From contig JAQSEB010000114.1 in assembly GCA_030063045.1 (NCBI GenBank), positions 1,240,001 through 1,304,000 on the forward strand: a DNA stretch of 64,000 nucleotides, read 5' to 3'. The position numbers were made by a program, and so were the translations under genes. Origin of the DNA: Pratylenchus scribneri (lineage: Eukaryota > Nematoda > Chromadorea > Rhabditida > Pratylenchidae). The notes under the pieces are model-generated. The model did no database searches and had not been told where the DNA came from. It saw nothing but the letters and a program-made list of their open reading frames with translations. This document shows positions 44,892 to 54,083 of this stretch, piece by piece (position 1 is the first letter of the stretch; the number at the start of each line of letters is the position of its first letter).

Positions 44892-44993
44892 GACAGCCAT
44901 CGGGAGTTTAAGAGTGGCCCCATCCTTTTTTCCCTAGCCTTAGCCCCTATTTTTGATTAGGTTTTTAGGGATTAAATTTTGAATAGGTAAAAT

Positions 44994-47540
44994 TTAAAAG
45001 TTTATCACTTTTTTAAAGATTAATACAATCATAACATTTCCATGTTGAAATGGGACCAATCTATTATTATCCATCGTTTGTATTTCCACTTCAATTTCAC
45101 TGACTTCTCTTGGTAATACTTGACTGAAGAGAGGTGAATCGTAGATTTTCTCGTTATATTCTCCCTGCTTTGCTCCGCTTACACTTACCACACGTAAAAG
45201 GGAACTGAGAGAATTGCCAATGATCATGTTTGCTGTAAGTCCTTTGGCATAGACAGCAAAGCTGGAAAATCCTCCAAGTAAATCAACAGTGTACTTGGCC
45301 ATCTGGTTATGACGAATATTGTATCGGGATTCGAAGCCAAGCATGTAGGCGAGCTGTTCTGATAATTCGATATGACTAATGCCTTGGTCTTTCAAATAGA
45401 CTATGAATCGATCAAATTTTGGATGATAATGAAATTCTACAGAGTCCAACACTTTTTTGATCCGATCGATATTCACATATTGCTGGATAGAGCCAAATGT
45501 TTTGACCAAATATGCCTCCTTTTCATCCGCCTTTTGTTGGCTCGTAATTTCGGATAGCAGATCGGAGAGCAATTTATCATTTTCTCCTAACATTTTTCGT
45601 TTGAAATATTCAAGTCCTCCAATTTTGCCCGGCTTTTGTTCATCTTTTTCTTCTTCTACTGGTTTTGATTTAAACGGATCTATGAACCTATCGATTCCTG
45701 TTAGTTTCTTTTCCTTTTCTTCTTCTTCGGTTTCTGGAGGGGAAGTAATGGTTGTAAACGCTTGCTTAAATCGATTTATCCCTGAATATGTTAGGGGAGG
45801 CTGTATTTCTGTTTCCTCTTTCGGGGAGGATTCTCTCTCATAGGTATTGATTGAAAATGCCTGTTTGAATCTATTAATTCCCCATGATGCTGGTGCCGTC
45901 GGTTCTTGTTTGGATACCTCTTCCTTTTCATCAGAGCCCGTAAATGCATCTGTGAATCGATTAATCCCTATCGAAGATTTTTCCTCTTTAGGTTTTGTTT
46001 CTTCTTTTTTGGTTTTCTTATCCTCTTCTTTTTCTTTAGATCCCGTAAATGCCTCTGTAAATCGATTAATCCCAGTCGAAGATTTTTCCTCTTTAGGTTT
46101 TGTTTCTTCTTTTTTGGTTTTCTTATCCTCTTCCTTTTCTTTAGATCCCGTAAATGCCTCTGTAAATCGATTAATCCCAGTCGAAGATTTTTCCTCTTTA
46201 GGTTTTGTTTCTTCTTTTTTGGTTTCCTTATCCTCTTCTTTTTCTTTAGATCCCGTAAATGCGTCTGTAAATCGATTAATTCCGGTTGACGGTTTTTTCT
46301 CTTCTGGCAACTCGGGTGGCTTGGGAATTTGAGGAGTCAGAGAAGTAGTCATGATCGTAGTAGTGGCTTTAGTTGTGGTCGTTATAGGGGTCTGGGTGGT
46401 AATTGTGGTCGTAGTATTGGCTCTAGTTGTAGTCGCGGTCGTAGTAGGAGCCTGAGTGGTGGTCGTGGTTGAAGTAGGAGCTTTAGTTGTGGCCGCGGTC
46501 ATAGTGGGAGCTTGAGTTTTGGTCGTGGTCGTAGTATTGGCTCTACTTGTGACCGTGGTCGTAGTGGAAGCCTGAGTGGTGGTCGTGGTTGAAGTAGGAG
46601 CTTTAGTTGTGGCCGCGGTCGTAGTGGGAGCCTGAGTGGTGGTCGTGGTTGAAGTAGGAGCTTTAGTTGTGGCCGCGGTCGTAGTGGGAGCTTGAGTTTT
46701 GGTCGTGGTCGTAGTATTGGCTCTACTTGTGACCGTGGTCGTAGTGGGAGCCTGAGTGGTGGTCGTGGTTGAAGTAGGAGCTTTCGTTGTGGCTACGGTT
46801 GTAGTGGGAGCCTGAGTGGTGGTCGTGGTCGTAGTAGGAGCTTTCGTTGTGGCTACGGTTGTAGTGGGACCTTGAGTTGTGGTCGTATTATTTTTGGTTA
46901 TAGCCATGGTAGTGGATGGAGCCACAGTTGTAGTTGTGGTCGTTGTAGAAGGTTGTGTGATTGCCATCGTAGTCGTAGATGGAGTAGCTATAGGAGGTTT
47001 AGAATCATCCTTTTCCTTTTCTTCTTTTTTAGTTTGTTTACCTCCTGGAGGTGGAGTTACGTATCCTTCTGGTTCAATATTATCTTCTTTTGGGGAGTCA
47101 GATGATCTTTTTCGGGGAGGGGTTACATATCCTTCTGGTTCAGGATATTCTTTTGGGGAATCAGATCCCGTATTTTGCTTCACATCCCTCCTTCGTCTTT
47201 TGGTTGGAGATGGAGAATTTTCAAGTATATCTATCATTTTCTTCTTATTTTCGGTAATCGTTGCCTCTAGAAAATCGACTAGTTGTTCAACCTTTGCATG
47301 AGACCCTTTTTCCACATCTAATTGTAAAATCTGATCATCATCATAATGGATCCGAATATATTGGTCTTCCAGGGTTCCGAGTGTAGGCCAAGTATAAGGA
47401 TACAGAATACTATGAAGACCGCATACCCAGTCTCCAGGGAAATGAAGTGTACGACCTAAATGAACACGGTATTTGTTTGGACTATTATCCGGATAATCTG
47501 GGGAATTACTAGGTAAATGCACAATGATTGTGTTTGACAT
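44994..47540 (-). CDS. Polinton penton-like minor capsid protein with a mucin-like insert, 848 aa
   Basis: The ends match the Polinton minor capsid (penton) family: an N-terminal domain (TIIVHLPSNSPDYPDN, HFPGDWVCGLHSILYPYTW) and a C-terminal domain (GLTANMIIGNSLSSLLRV, VMIVLIFKK). Between them is a large insert: acidic/Pro-rich linkers, then ~230 residues almost entirely Thr with Ala, Pro and Val (mucin-like, presumably O-glycosylated), then seven repeats with the core GINRF or GIDRF (for example GINRFTEAFTGS) separated by Lys/Glu-rich linkers. An insert at the fivefold vertex would be exposed on the particle like a fibre (inference). A TATA box lies at 47576-47582. Confidence 0.85.
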   Translation of the reverse strand: MSNTIIVHLPSNSPDYPDNSPNKYRVHLGRTLHFPGDWVCGLHSILYPYTWPTLGTLEDQYIRIHYDDDQILQLDVEKGSHAKVEQLVDFLEATITENKKKMIDILENSPSPTKRRRRDVKQNTGSDSPKEYPEPEGYVTPPRKRSSDSPKEDNIEPEGYVTPPPGGKQTKKEEKEKDDSKPPIATPSTTTMAITQPSTTTTTTTVAPSTTMAITKNNTTTTQGPTTTVATTKAPTTTTTTTQAPTTTVATTKAPTSTTTTTQAPTTTTVTSRANTTTTTKTQAPTTTAATTKAPTSTTTTTQAPTTTAATTKAPTSTTTTTQASTTTTVTSRANTTTTTKTQAPTMTAATTKAPTSTTTTTQAPTTTATTTRANTTTTITTQTPITTTTKATTTIMTTSLTPQIPKPPELPEEKKPSTGINRFTDAFTGSKEKEEDKETKKEETKPKEEKSSTGINRFTEAFTGSKEKEEDKKTKKEETKPKEEKSSTGINRFTEAFTGSKEKEEDKKTKKEETKPKEEKSSIGINRFTDAFTGSDEKEEVSKQEPTAPASWGINRFKQAFSINTYERESSPKEETEIQPPLTYSGINRFKQAFTTITSPPETEEEEKEKKLTGIDRFIDPFKSKPVEEEKDEQKPGKIGGLEYFKRKMLGENDKLLSDLLSEITSQQKADEKEAYLVKTFGSIQQYVNIDRIKKVLDSVEFHYHPKFDRFIVYLKDQGISHIELSEQLAYMLGFESRYNIRHNQMAKYTVDLLGGFSSFAVYAKGLTANMIIGNSLSSLLRVVSVSGAKQGEYNEKIYDSPLFSQVLPREVSEIEVEIQTMDNNRLVPFQHGNVMIVLIFKKVINF

Positions 47541-47575
47541 TTTTTATGATAGGTTTATCCGAGATTTTCAAAGAC

Positions 47576-47582
47576 TTATATA
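47576..47582 (-). promoter_or_regulatory. TATA box of the penton-like gene
   Basis: TATATAA followed by GTCTT on the minus strand, 36 bp upstream of the ATG at 47540. Confidence 0.65.
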
Positions 47583-47611
47583 GTGCCAGTACAATGTAAA
47601 ATATTTTTTAT

Positions 47612-48691
47612 TCACGCCATATCAACTTCATTAATCCAGTGTGTTTCATTAGGATATCCTCTAAATCGAACTAATATTTGTTTTGTTCCATCTGGTAATG
47701 TCTTCTTTCTTAACACCTTTTCGATTTTATATTTTACGTCGGCTTCCTTCCTCACTTTGGCCAGTTCTTCACCATAAAAATTACCTTTGAATTTCTCTCC
47801 CTTTTCATCCTTGACTTTGTATTGTATCGGTTTTCCTTGTCTCTTCACCTCGTCAATCTCGAGTATTTCATCATCCCAATTTTGAGTATAGCTCTTTTCG
47901 AATTTCCCTTTTCCTCGACTCATTCGTACAAGATCCCCTTCCTTAAACTTTGGCACCGTCTTTTTAGCTATATCATATTCTCCTCCGAACAACTTTTCCC
48001 ATACTTGCTGGGCATTTTCGGGTGTAACATCCACTGGCCTCATTCCATGGGTTCGGGTCTTTGAATGATTTATGGCATCTACAATTTGGGGTAAAACATC
48101 TAACCATATAGCCTTTGATTTATGCCCCATGTATCTGTAGAGTCGTTGTTTCATGTTCCGTATAGCTCGTTCAGCGAGTGATGCCTTTTGGTATGGGGAG
48201 CTAGCCTTCAACTTTTGTATTTGTTCATCTTCGAAGAATTTTGACAATGTTCCATTACAAAATTCCGTTCCCAGGTCCGAATATATTCGCCATGGATTTT
48301 TGGGCATTTGTTCGAGTAATTTTTTAAATGATTCCAACATATCATCGGCTTTTTTAGTTTTTACAGGCGTAGCAAAGACTCGTTTTGATAGGACATCAAT
48401 CCCTACTAAAATATATTTGTAACCTTTATTCGTACGGGATAGGGACTTCATGTCAGCCAAATCTACTTGTACATCAGTCATGTACCCAGAGGCTACGGTC
48501 TTTGTCCTTTTGAAATGTACTCTACGGGGACGATGTAGGGTATAGGTACGGTGGCCCTGTAGAAAATGGTCTACGTCCTTTTTATTAATTTTTCCATCCT
48601 TTTTCTTGGCCGTTTCTAATAAGGGTTGGACACCGGCAAAGCCGGCTGGATTTTTAGGATCATTATAGATTTCGGACAATTTATCTTCCAT
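47612..48691 (-). CDS. Polinton RVE-type integrase with C-terminal chromodomain, 359 aa
   Basis: Inserts the element. The DDE catalytic core shows Asp in MTDVQVDLADM, Asp in IYSDLGTEF and Glu in KASLAERAIRNMK. After a linker with an SH3-like region (FKEGDLVRMSRGKGKF), the C-terminal ~45 residues form a chromodomain (KIEKVLRKK ... LVRFRGYP ... WINEVD), which may target chromatin marks. All catalytic residues are intact. A Polinton integrase normally yields 6-bp target duplications, as seen here. Confidence 0.95.
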   Translation of the reverse strand: MEDKLSEIYNDPKNPAGFAGVQPLLETAKKKDGKINKKDVDHFLQGHRTYTLHRPRRVHFKRTKTVASGYMTDVQVDLADMKSLSRTNKGYKYILVGIDVLSKRVFATPVKTKKADDMLESFKKLLEQMPKNPWRIYSDLGTEFCNGTLSKFFEDEQIQKLKASSPYQKASLAERAIRNMKQRLYRYMGHKSKAIWLDVLPQIVDAINHSKTRTHGMRPVDVTPENAQQVWEKLFGGEYDIAKKTVPKFKEGDLVRMSRGKGKFEKSYTQNWDDEILEIDEVKRQGKPIQYKVKDEKGEKFKGNFYGEELAKVRKEADVKYKIEKVLRKKTLPDGTKQILVRFRGYPNETHWINEVDMA

Positions 48692-48737
48692 ATTTAGAAT
48701 AGAATGTGATAAAATTTATCGAGTTTAAATAAACATT

Positions 48738-50204
48738 TTACAACAATTCTCTAAGTGTGGGTTTTCGACTGGCCCATTTCTTTGTATCGAATTTTGTAGG
48801 TTTTCTCTGTGCCCATTTCAATGTATCGATTCTGGTTGGCTTTCTCTCCGCCCATTTTATCTTCTTTGTTACCGTAGACTCTCTATCTGCTTGTTTTCTT
48901 TTCGTTCCTTTTCTTGGCGGTGGCATTAACGCTAATAATGGTGGTTTACCTTCGATCGCCTTTAACTGAGGTTTGTCTTCGATTGCCTTATTCCGATTAT
49001 TCTGGGTCCGTGGCCCAGAAGCTGCTGACAAATCGGAAGATCCGGGCTTGTCTACGATGGCTTTTATTGGAGTTTTTCCTTTGATTGCCTTCTTCCTATT
49101 TGCTGCTGATGAACGCAAATTGGAATGTCGCCTTTTGCCTTTGATCGCTTTTTTGGTACTGGTTGGCAGGGCAAGTTTTGGTTTCTTGCTCGATTCGGGT
49201 ATATCAAAAAGCTTTCTCTTTTGTCCTCTCCTCGGAGGTGCAGGCAAAGCCAATATTGGATCGTGGAATCTGGCTTTCTTACTCCCTGGGTATTCATCAA
49301 AATCCGTTGCTTTTCTTTTCAATCTTTCATATCTCACCCCGGGTGTCAAAAATTCCAATAGATTCGGATCATATCCTTTCTTACGATAGTTGGGTCGATC
49401 GATAAGTGGTAAATCCAATTCCATTGGTCGTTCGGGTTGGGGAGCGATTGCCAATCTTGAAGGAGGAGCCGATATTGTCGGTGGGGGAGGAGCCATTTCG
49501 ACTATCTCTTCTATTATTGGACGAGATTGAGGCTCATCATCATCTTCAATTGTCCTATTCTTTGGTTTTTTCTTTGGATATGGCTTTTTCGATATTCTCT
49601 TCCCACTCGATAAATGAATGGGTACGCCCCATAATTTTGGAGGAAATTGACCAGTTGGTTTTTCAGGGATGACGACAGGAAATGATTCCTGAGAAGTAGT
49701 CGGCTGATCCTCGTCAATTCCGGGTACAAAAACTTCATCTGGATTTGGAGGAAGAGCTGGTTGCTCAATCGGTTCCGCAGGTTTAGGTGGACTTCTGGCT
49801 CTACCTGGTCCTCTCCTCTTTTCTGGACTAATCCCTTTTGCTCGAGTTAGATTAGGTCTATTTGGTTTTTTGGACATTTCGGGTCTGCTCTTCTTTGTTG
49901 GTAACGTATCTGGCTCATCTGGTGGAATTATTTCCTCTTCTTCCTCATCCCCTTTCTTCATAACCATTTTGGCTCCTTTGGTCACCTCTACTCTGATTGG
50001 CTTATTCTCCTTTTCATTTTTAATTGTTAAGTATCTTCTTAACTCCTGGTTATATTTTACATTTTTTCTAGATGGATCGATTTTCTCATTCTTAATCTTT
50101 TCGATTTGTCTTCGGGTAAAGTCTAAACTATCATCGCCCGTATCACGGACCGAAGTAAGACCACGATATATTTGCTCTGGAATAATAATCAATTTATTCG
50201 CCAT
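48738..50204 (-). CDS. Polinton basic low-complexity protein with RKPT repeats, 488 aa
   Basis: Not recognised by fold. Very Lys/Arg/Pro-rich with long disordered stretches and repeated short motifs: KAI(K/E)(G/D)K repeats, PPRRGQKRK-type clusters, and three C-terminal copies of KWAxRKPT. The composition suggests a genome-condensing core protein or a scaffold; this is inference. An in-frame ATG at 50243 exists, but the TATA box (50252-50258) would leave only 9 bp to it, so the ATG at 50204 (MANKLIIIP) is chosen. Confidence 0.75.
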   Translation of the reverse strand: MANKLIIIPEQIYRGLTSVRDTGDDSLDFTRRQIEKIKNEKIDPSRKNVKYNQELRRYLTIKNEKENKPIRVEVTKGAKMVMKKGDEEEEEIIPPDEPDTLPTKKSRPEMSKKPNRPNLTRAKGISPEKRRGPGRARSPPKPAEPIEQPALPPNPDEVFVPGIDEDQPTTSQESFPVVIPEKPTGQFPPKLWGVPIHLSSGKRISKKPYPKKKPKNRTIEDDDEPQSRPIIEEIVEMAPPPPTISAPPSRLAIAPQPERPMELDLPLIDRPNYRKKGYDPNLLEFLTPGVRYERLKRKATDFDEYPGSKKARFHDPILALPAPPRRGQKRKLFDIPESSKKPKLALPTSTKKAIKGKRRHSNLRSSAANRKKAIKGKTPIKAIVDKPGSSDLSAASGPRTQNNRNKAIEDKPQLKAIEGKPPLLALMPPPRKGTKRKQADRESTVTKKIKWAERKPTRIDTLKWAQRKPTKFDTKKWASRKPTLRELL

Positions 50205-50239
50205 TTCGGAAAATACAATAGTATATGAAAAATCATCTG

Positions 50240-50599
50240 TCATTCATCTCTTTTTATAGACGCCTTGGCAATTTCAATCAGTAAGGGGGTAAGCAATGCC
50301 GTGAAGAAGGCAGTCCCGGCACCGGTACCTTTTTGGACAATAAATTTTCTTGCGCCCTTTTCTGTTTTCAGCCTGCCCATTTTACGGATATAATCAGCAT
50401 ATGGGGACATTCGTTTCTTCTGGCGGGTTGTCAGGGAAAAACGGCTATTCAAAATATTCAAACAAAATTCCACCAATGCAAGCAATTGTGGGGAGGAAGC
50501 ATTTTTTAATAGTTTACGTAATTTCTTTTCCGATCTTGTCTTTGATAATAGTTGTAAAAAGTTTTTATTCTCGACAATAAATTCGGGGATTTTAGACAT
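50240..50599 (-). CDS. Polinton small virion protein, 119 aa
   Basis: Starts MSKIPEFIVE, ends with a basic region then a Gly/Ala/Leu-rich hydrophobic segment (GTGAGTAFFTALLTPLLIEI). The layout (Lys/Arg-rich body, FIVQKG, hydrophobic tail) resembles small basic virion proteins seen in Polintons and adintoviruses. The start ATG lies inside the end of the ATPase gene (ATGTCTAA), an 8-bp overlap suggesting coupled translation. Confidence 0.75.
   Translation of the reverse strand: MSKIPEFIVENKNFLQLLSKTRSEKKLRKLLKNASSPQLLALVEFCLNILNSRFSLTTRQKKRMSPYADYIRKMGRLKTEKGARKFIVQKGTGAGTAFFTALLTPLLIEIAKASIKRDE
50252..50258 (-). promoter_or_regulatory. TATA box of the basic repeat protein gene
   Basis: TATAAAA on the minus strand, 48 bp before the chosen ATG (50204) and within the 3' end of the neighbouring gene. 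Confidence 0.6.
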
Positions 50600-51245
50600 T
50601 TTTTGGTATGAAGATGGATGGTAGCTCATCATCTTTAAATAGATTTGTCCGTAGGCGCAGAAGAGGGTCCGAGGCGGCATGCATATCGACGACCAAATAG
50701 CCATAGGGTTCATTCGTTGCTTGCTTGTAGGCATCCAAGAAGAAATCCAATTGATGTGGAAACAGTTGGACTCCAATGTTCCTTATGGACAATGCAGAAT
50801 TTGGGGATCTCATTAGGATTAGGTATTGAGCATTTTGTCGAGCTACCTTTATTTTTTTCTCGAACAAATTTTGGGTTACAAAGACAACGGCGAAATTCTG
50901 ATGATGACTCTTGGCGGTAAATAATTTCGACAAATAATCCTCTGATATACTCAGTAATAAATCATCCAGGATTAGAAGAAGTGGCTTCTCTTGACGTTTA
51001 ATCAATTCTTCTGGAGGCACCCCGCTATAGACAGGAATGCCAATTTTTTGCAGATCCGGTATAATGGTGCTCATTTCTCCAAAACAATATAGCATTGATT
51101 TGGGTGGGGGAGTAATTAGGGAATGGGCTTCGGCAATAAATCTCAGGAGAAGGGTACTCTTTCCCGAAGAACTTGGACCGGATATAATCATACCAAATGG
51201 GGATTTAAATTTTAAATCTTTATCTGAGAATGTGGAAATTTCCAT
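50592..51245 (-). CDS. Polinton genome-packaging ATPase (FtsK/A32 type), 217 aa
   Basis: Pumps DNA into the capsid. Walker A (SGPSSSGKST, residues ~22-31) and Walker B (LLLILDD, ~89-95) are intact, followed by a sensor-like FVTQNLFE. The start at MEISTFSDKD was chosen over the upstream ATG at 51266 because the family starts shortly before the Walker A strand. It lies 32 bp downstream of the 51.3-52.0-kb gene and overlaps the next gene by 8 bp, so a shared transcript is likely. Confidence 0.93.
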   Translation of the reverse strand: MEISTFSDKDLKFKSPFGMIISGPSSSGKSTLLLRFIAEAHSLITPPPKSMLYCFGEMSTIIPDLQKIGIPVYSGVPPEELIKRQEKPLLLILDDLLLSISEDYLSKLFTAKSHHQNFAVVFVTQNLFEKKIKVARQNAQYLILMRSPNSALSIRNIGVQLFPHQLDFFLDAYKQATNEPYGYLVVDMHAASDPLLRLRTNLFKDDELPSIFIPKNV

Positions 51246-51277
51246 TATGAATAAAGAAAATATCAATAATCGATCAT

Positions 51278-52033
51278 TTAAATATCCGCCGATGGTTCAA
51301 TCTTTGTTTCTTTCTCTTCTTCTTTTATCGGATTCATTTGGCTCTCTGGGAGTGGAATCAAAAATTCGATGAAGGTTGCCACTGCCGAAATCGTTTCCAA
51401 AAGAGCTTTGATGGATTCATTCGGCACTCCCCGTTGTTGCACCGCTTCCTGGTTTTTTTCGTACAGTTCCCTTTGCTCTTGGCTGATAAACGACGTACCC
51501 ATTGAAAGGAGATCCAAAAACTGTTCAAATTCGGGACCACCTTGATTTTTGAAATTTTCCTTGAAATGTTCAACGGCTTGTTTGTCGTCTACGATTAAGT
51601 CTAAAAAAGCCAGTACTGTTTTGATCATTGTGTGGAGCCTTTGGTTCTTCTTATCCGTGGTCGCTTTTCGTTTCTTGATGGGGAGCAGCTTTCCATGCTC
51701 AATCTTTTGGATTATTCCTTTGGCATCCCTCTTCAGTTTTAAAAAGTAACGGGTAGGTGTTTCCGAGTTTATGGTTATCGTATAGTCCTGTTCCCCATTG
51801 ACTAGACGAAAGATGCACTTTTGTGGCAGATCAAAGGTACGGACAAATTGGATGAAATTTGTACCCCTCAATCGGTTACAGTACAGGGATATTCCCTCCT
51901 TTATCAACAAAAAGTCAATGTAAAAAATCTTTGACTTTGGTTTATGTTCAAATGGGAACGACGATGGACAGTCCAATCTAGGACTGGAGATTTTTAATTC
52001 TGAAGGAAGAATTTCTAGTATAAATTCTGTCAT
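51278..52033 (-). CDS. Polinton protein of unknown function, 251 aa
   Basis: Not recognised. The N-terminal half looks beta-rich; the middle has a basic patch (PIKKRKATTDKKNQR); the C-terminal half is helical with an acidic tail (KEEEKETKIEPSADI). It is first in a cluster with the packaging ATPase and a small virion protein and has its own TATA box, so it may be another structural or packaging protein. Confidence 0.75.
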   Translation of the reverse strand: MTEFILEILPSELKISSPRLDCPSSFPFEHKPKSKIFYIDFLLIKEGISLYCNRLRGTNFIQFVRTFDLPQKCIFRLVNGEQDYTITINSETPTRYFLKLKRDAKGIIQKIEHGKLLPIKKRKATTDKKNQRLHTMIKTVLAFLDLIVDDKQAVEHFKENFKNQGGPEFEQFLDLLSMGTSFISQEQRELYEKNQEAVQQRGVPNESIKALLETISAVATFIEFLIPLPESQMNPIKEEEKETKIEPSADI

Positions 52034-52069
52034 TTTTTTTCGAATGACAAATGATGAAATTCTGTCGAC

Positions 52070-52076
52070 TTATATA
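52070..52076 (-). promoter_or_regulatory. TATA box of the 51.3-52.0-kb gene
   Basis: TATATAA followed by GTCGA on the minus strand, 37 bp upstream of the ATG at 52033. Confidence 0.65.
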
Positions 52077-52268
52077 CTCCCGAACTATTCAGAAGTTGCT
52101 ATGAAATCCCTTACAATATGCTTCCCATAAAGAAAAATAATGGAAAATATTTTTATTGAATAAAATATAAATGTATAAAATAATATGAAATCAAATATTG
52201 ATTAAAAATTATAAATGAATAAAAATATTATAAAAATCAAATATTGATTAAATCATATTTAATAAATC

Positions 52269-52488
52269 TCATTCCCATAGAGGGATCTCTTCCCACAGGT
52301 TTTCGCTCTTTTTCACTGGGGAGCCCGGGCCATCAATGCTGTAGAAGTCGCCGATGTTGATGGGACCTGTAGGAAATGGGGTAAATTAATTTGGTGAGTG
52401 TTTACCGTATTTTGGGGACCTTCTTGACGGCGATGCATTGGATGGGTGGAATTGGGCCCAAGATTTGAGCTCAGCAAAGGAATGAAGC
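52269..52488 (-). CDS. two spliced 3' exons of an unidentified gene inside the Polinton
   Basis: Exons 52488-52406 and 52366-52269 are joined by a 39-nt GT-AG intron. Together they read (x)LHSFAELKSWAQFHPSN, then RRSPKYGPINIGDFYSIDGP, ending NLWEEIPLWE and stop. The frame continues cleanly across the intron. The upstream exon was not identified: the 52.5-kb membrane-protein gene is the obvious neighbour, but no donor in matching phase was found. Function unknown. Confidence 0.5.
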
Positions 52489-52539
52489 CTGTAATTTATA
52501 ATTTATGAAAAAATGATTGATTAATAAAAAAATCTACGG

Positions 52540-52854
52540 CTAGGCGGGCGGCGACATTTTACAAACAGTTTGAAAGCCAAATGGGCAAACTGTTTTTAAA
52601 AAAATATTTTTCTTTTTAAACTCCCCAAAAATTATTACAATCAGAACAAAGATGCCAATAACGGCCCAAAAAATGAAGTCAACTTTTTGTGGATGAGTTG
52701 GATTGGAAATTGGGGAGGTGATGATTTGATCAAATTCCTCGGGATTAATTGATTCATGGACACAAATAATTGGTTTGACAAACCCCACTTTTCTAATACA
52801 ACGATGACCATCGGGACAATCGCAATCGGGGGAGTTTGTATATTTCCATGCCAT
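52540..52854 (-). CDS. Polinton small membrane protein, 104 aa
   Basis: Not recognised. A Cys-rich N-terminal part (CDCPDGHRC) with no signal peptide, a strong transmembrane helix (DFIFWAVIGIFVLIVIIFG), and a Lys-rich then Cys-containing tail (CPFGFQTVCK). It is near the right end, outside the block of core genes. Its 3' end may be spliced to exons at 52.3-52.5 kb. Confidence 0.6.
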   Translation of the reverse strand: MAWKYTNSPDCDCPDGHRCIRKVGFVKPIICVHESINPEEFDQIITSPISNPTHPQKVDFIFWAVIGIFVLIVIIFGEFKKKNIFLKTVCPFGFQTVCKMSPPA

Positions 52855-52859
52855 AGTTG

Positions 52860-53330
52860 TATAAATTAATTCAAAATATTTCTAAAAATGGATGGGGAGG
52901 GGTAGAAAAGGGTTTGAATTGAAAATGGGGATAAATCAAATGGTTTTGTTTGGGGAGAAGATCCAATGATGGGAAGGGGCACCTTTCAATTTCACAATTT
53001 GGGCCAATGAATATGTTTGGGTCGATGACAGGTAGGGGGAAGAACAATTCAACATGGATATGTTTGGGGAGATTCGATGTTGTGAAAGGGGATTTACCTT
53101 TTCATTTTATTATTTCATCAAATTTCTTTGTTAAAAACATTTATATTGTACCCCTATCATTTTTAAAAACTATAAACTAGAAAAAGTTAGAAAATATTTT
53201 TATTTCAAATAAATAAATCAAATTTTAATATAAAATATAAATAATAATAAATCAACAAAAAATATAAAAAATGGTTAACAAATAACAAATATTGTTAAAA
53301 ATTTTCTTTTGCCCTTTGGGCTTTCTTCTT
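52860..53330. other. purine-rich Polinton stretch
   Basis: The plus strand is G/A-rich with repeated GGGGA and ATATGTTTGGG motifs to ~53,110, then AT-rich. No gene seen. Confidence 0.5.
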
Positions 53331-53335
53331 TCTCT

Positions 53336-53571
53336 TCATTTTTTGGTCAACAGCACCACGAAGAAGAGGAATTGCGCCACCGCCACCAAAAGAATTGCAA
53401 CCATTGAAAGAAAGTGGCGTTCTTAAATTTTTGAGAATTATTGAGAAATATATTTAAAATCTTACCTTTCCACATCCACTCTTTTCGGTTGATGTGATTG
53501 GCTTTGGCATTGGCATTGAGTTCGGGCACGGCCGGAGGAGGTGGTGAGGATGGAATGGGTGGTGGTGGCAT
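53336..53571 (-). CDS. spliced small Pro-rich membrane protein, 63 aa
   Basis: Exons 53571-53466 and 53421-53336 with a 44-nt GT-AG intron give a 64-codon frame. The N-terminal part is proline-rich (PPPPIPSSPPPPAVPE), followed by a basic stretch, then a transmembrane helix coded by the second exon (VAILLVAVAQFLFFVVLL) ending TKK and stop. The phase-1 junction fits. Reading through the intron instead would not give a hydrophobic helix, supporting splicing. Function unknown. Spliced genes are less usual in Polintons than single-exon ORFs. Confidence 0.6.
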
Positions 53572-53579
53572 TGTATAAA

Positions 53580-54083
53580 TATGGTCGTCCTGAAAAGGGG
53601 GGAGTTTACTTTTAAAATTTATAAAAATTTTTTACCCAAAATGGATTATTCATTTTTTGAACAATTTATTTGACAAACTTTTTGAAAGAAATAAATTTGA
53701 TTTTATTTTATGGCTAAAAAAATCAAATTAATAATTTTTAGGGATGAGAAAATAAAATTATGGAAATTGGGGAGGGGAGAGGGGGCAGGATGAATGAATT
53801 AATATTTTGGGGTAAGTGGAATTGTTATGAAATAAAAAATAAGATGGTCCCCGTTTCCTTTTACTTTTGTTTTGATGGGGAGGCTAGCAGAAGAAAGGAA
53901 AGAGGAATCGATGACGTAATAGTGGTCAGAGAAAAGGAAATGGGTGAAAGAAGGGAAAGGTCGATGACGCAGTAAAGGGTAGAGTGGAGGAAGTGGACTG
54001 GGATAGCTTTAGGGGGAGTCGATGATGGGAGAAGTTGGGGAAGGGATGAGAAGTATTCACTGAAATGGGGGAAGGGGATTTAC
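53580..54083. other. purine-rich right subterminal region
   Basis: The plus strand is dominated by GGAGG, GAAAGG and GATGAC motifs, including TGACGTAA-type (53,911) and TGACGCAG sites. It is roughly the inverse in composition of the left subterminal region. No gene. Confidence 0.5.

Noticed and set aside
45847..46332. 161-codon plus-strand frame opposite the penton-like gene
   Set aside because: Shadow of the GINRF repeats on the opposite strand.
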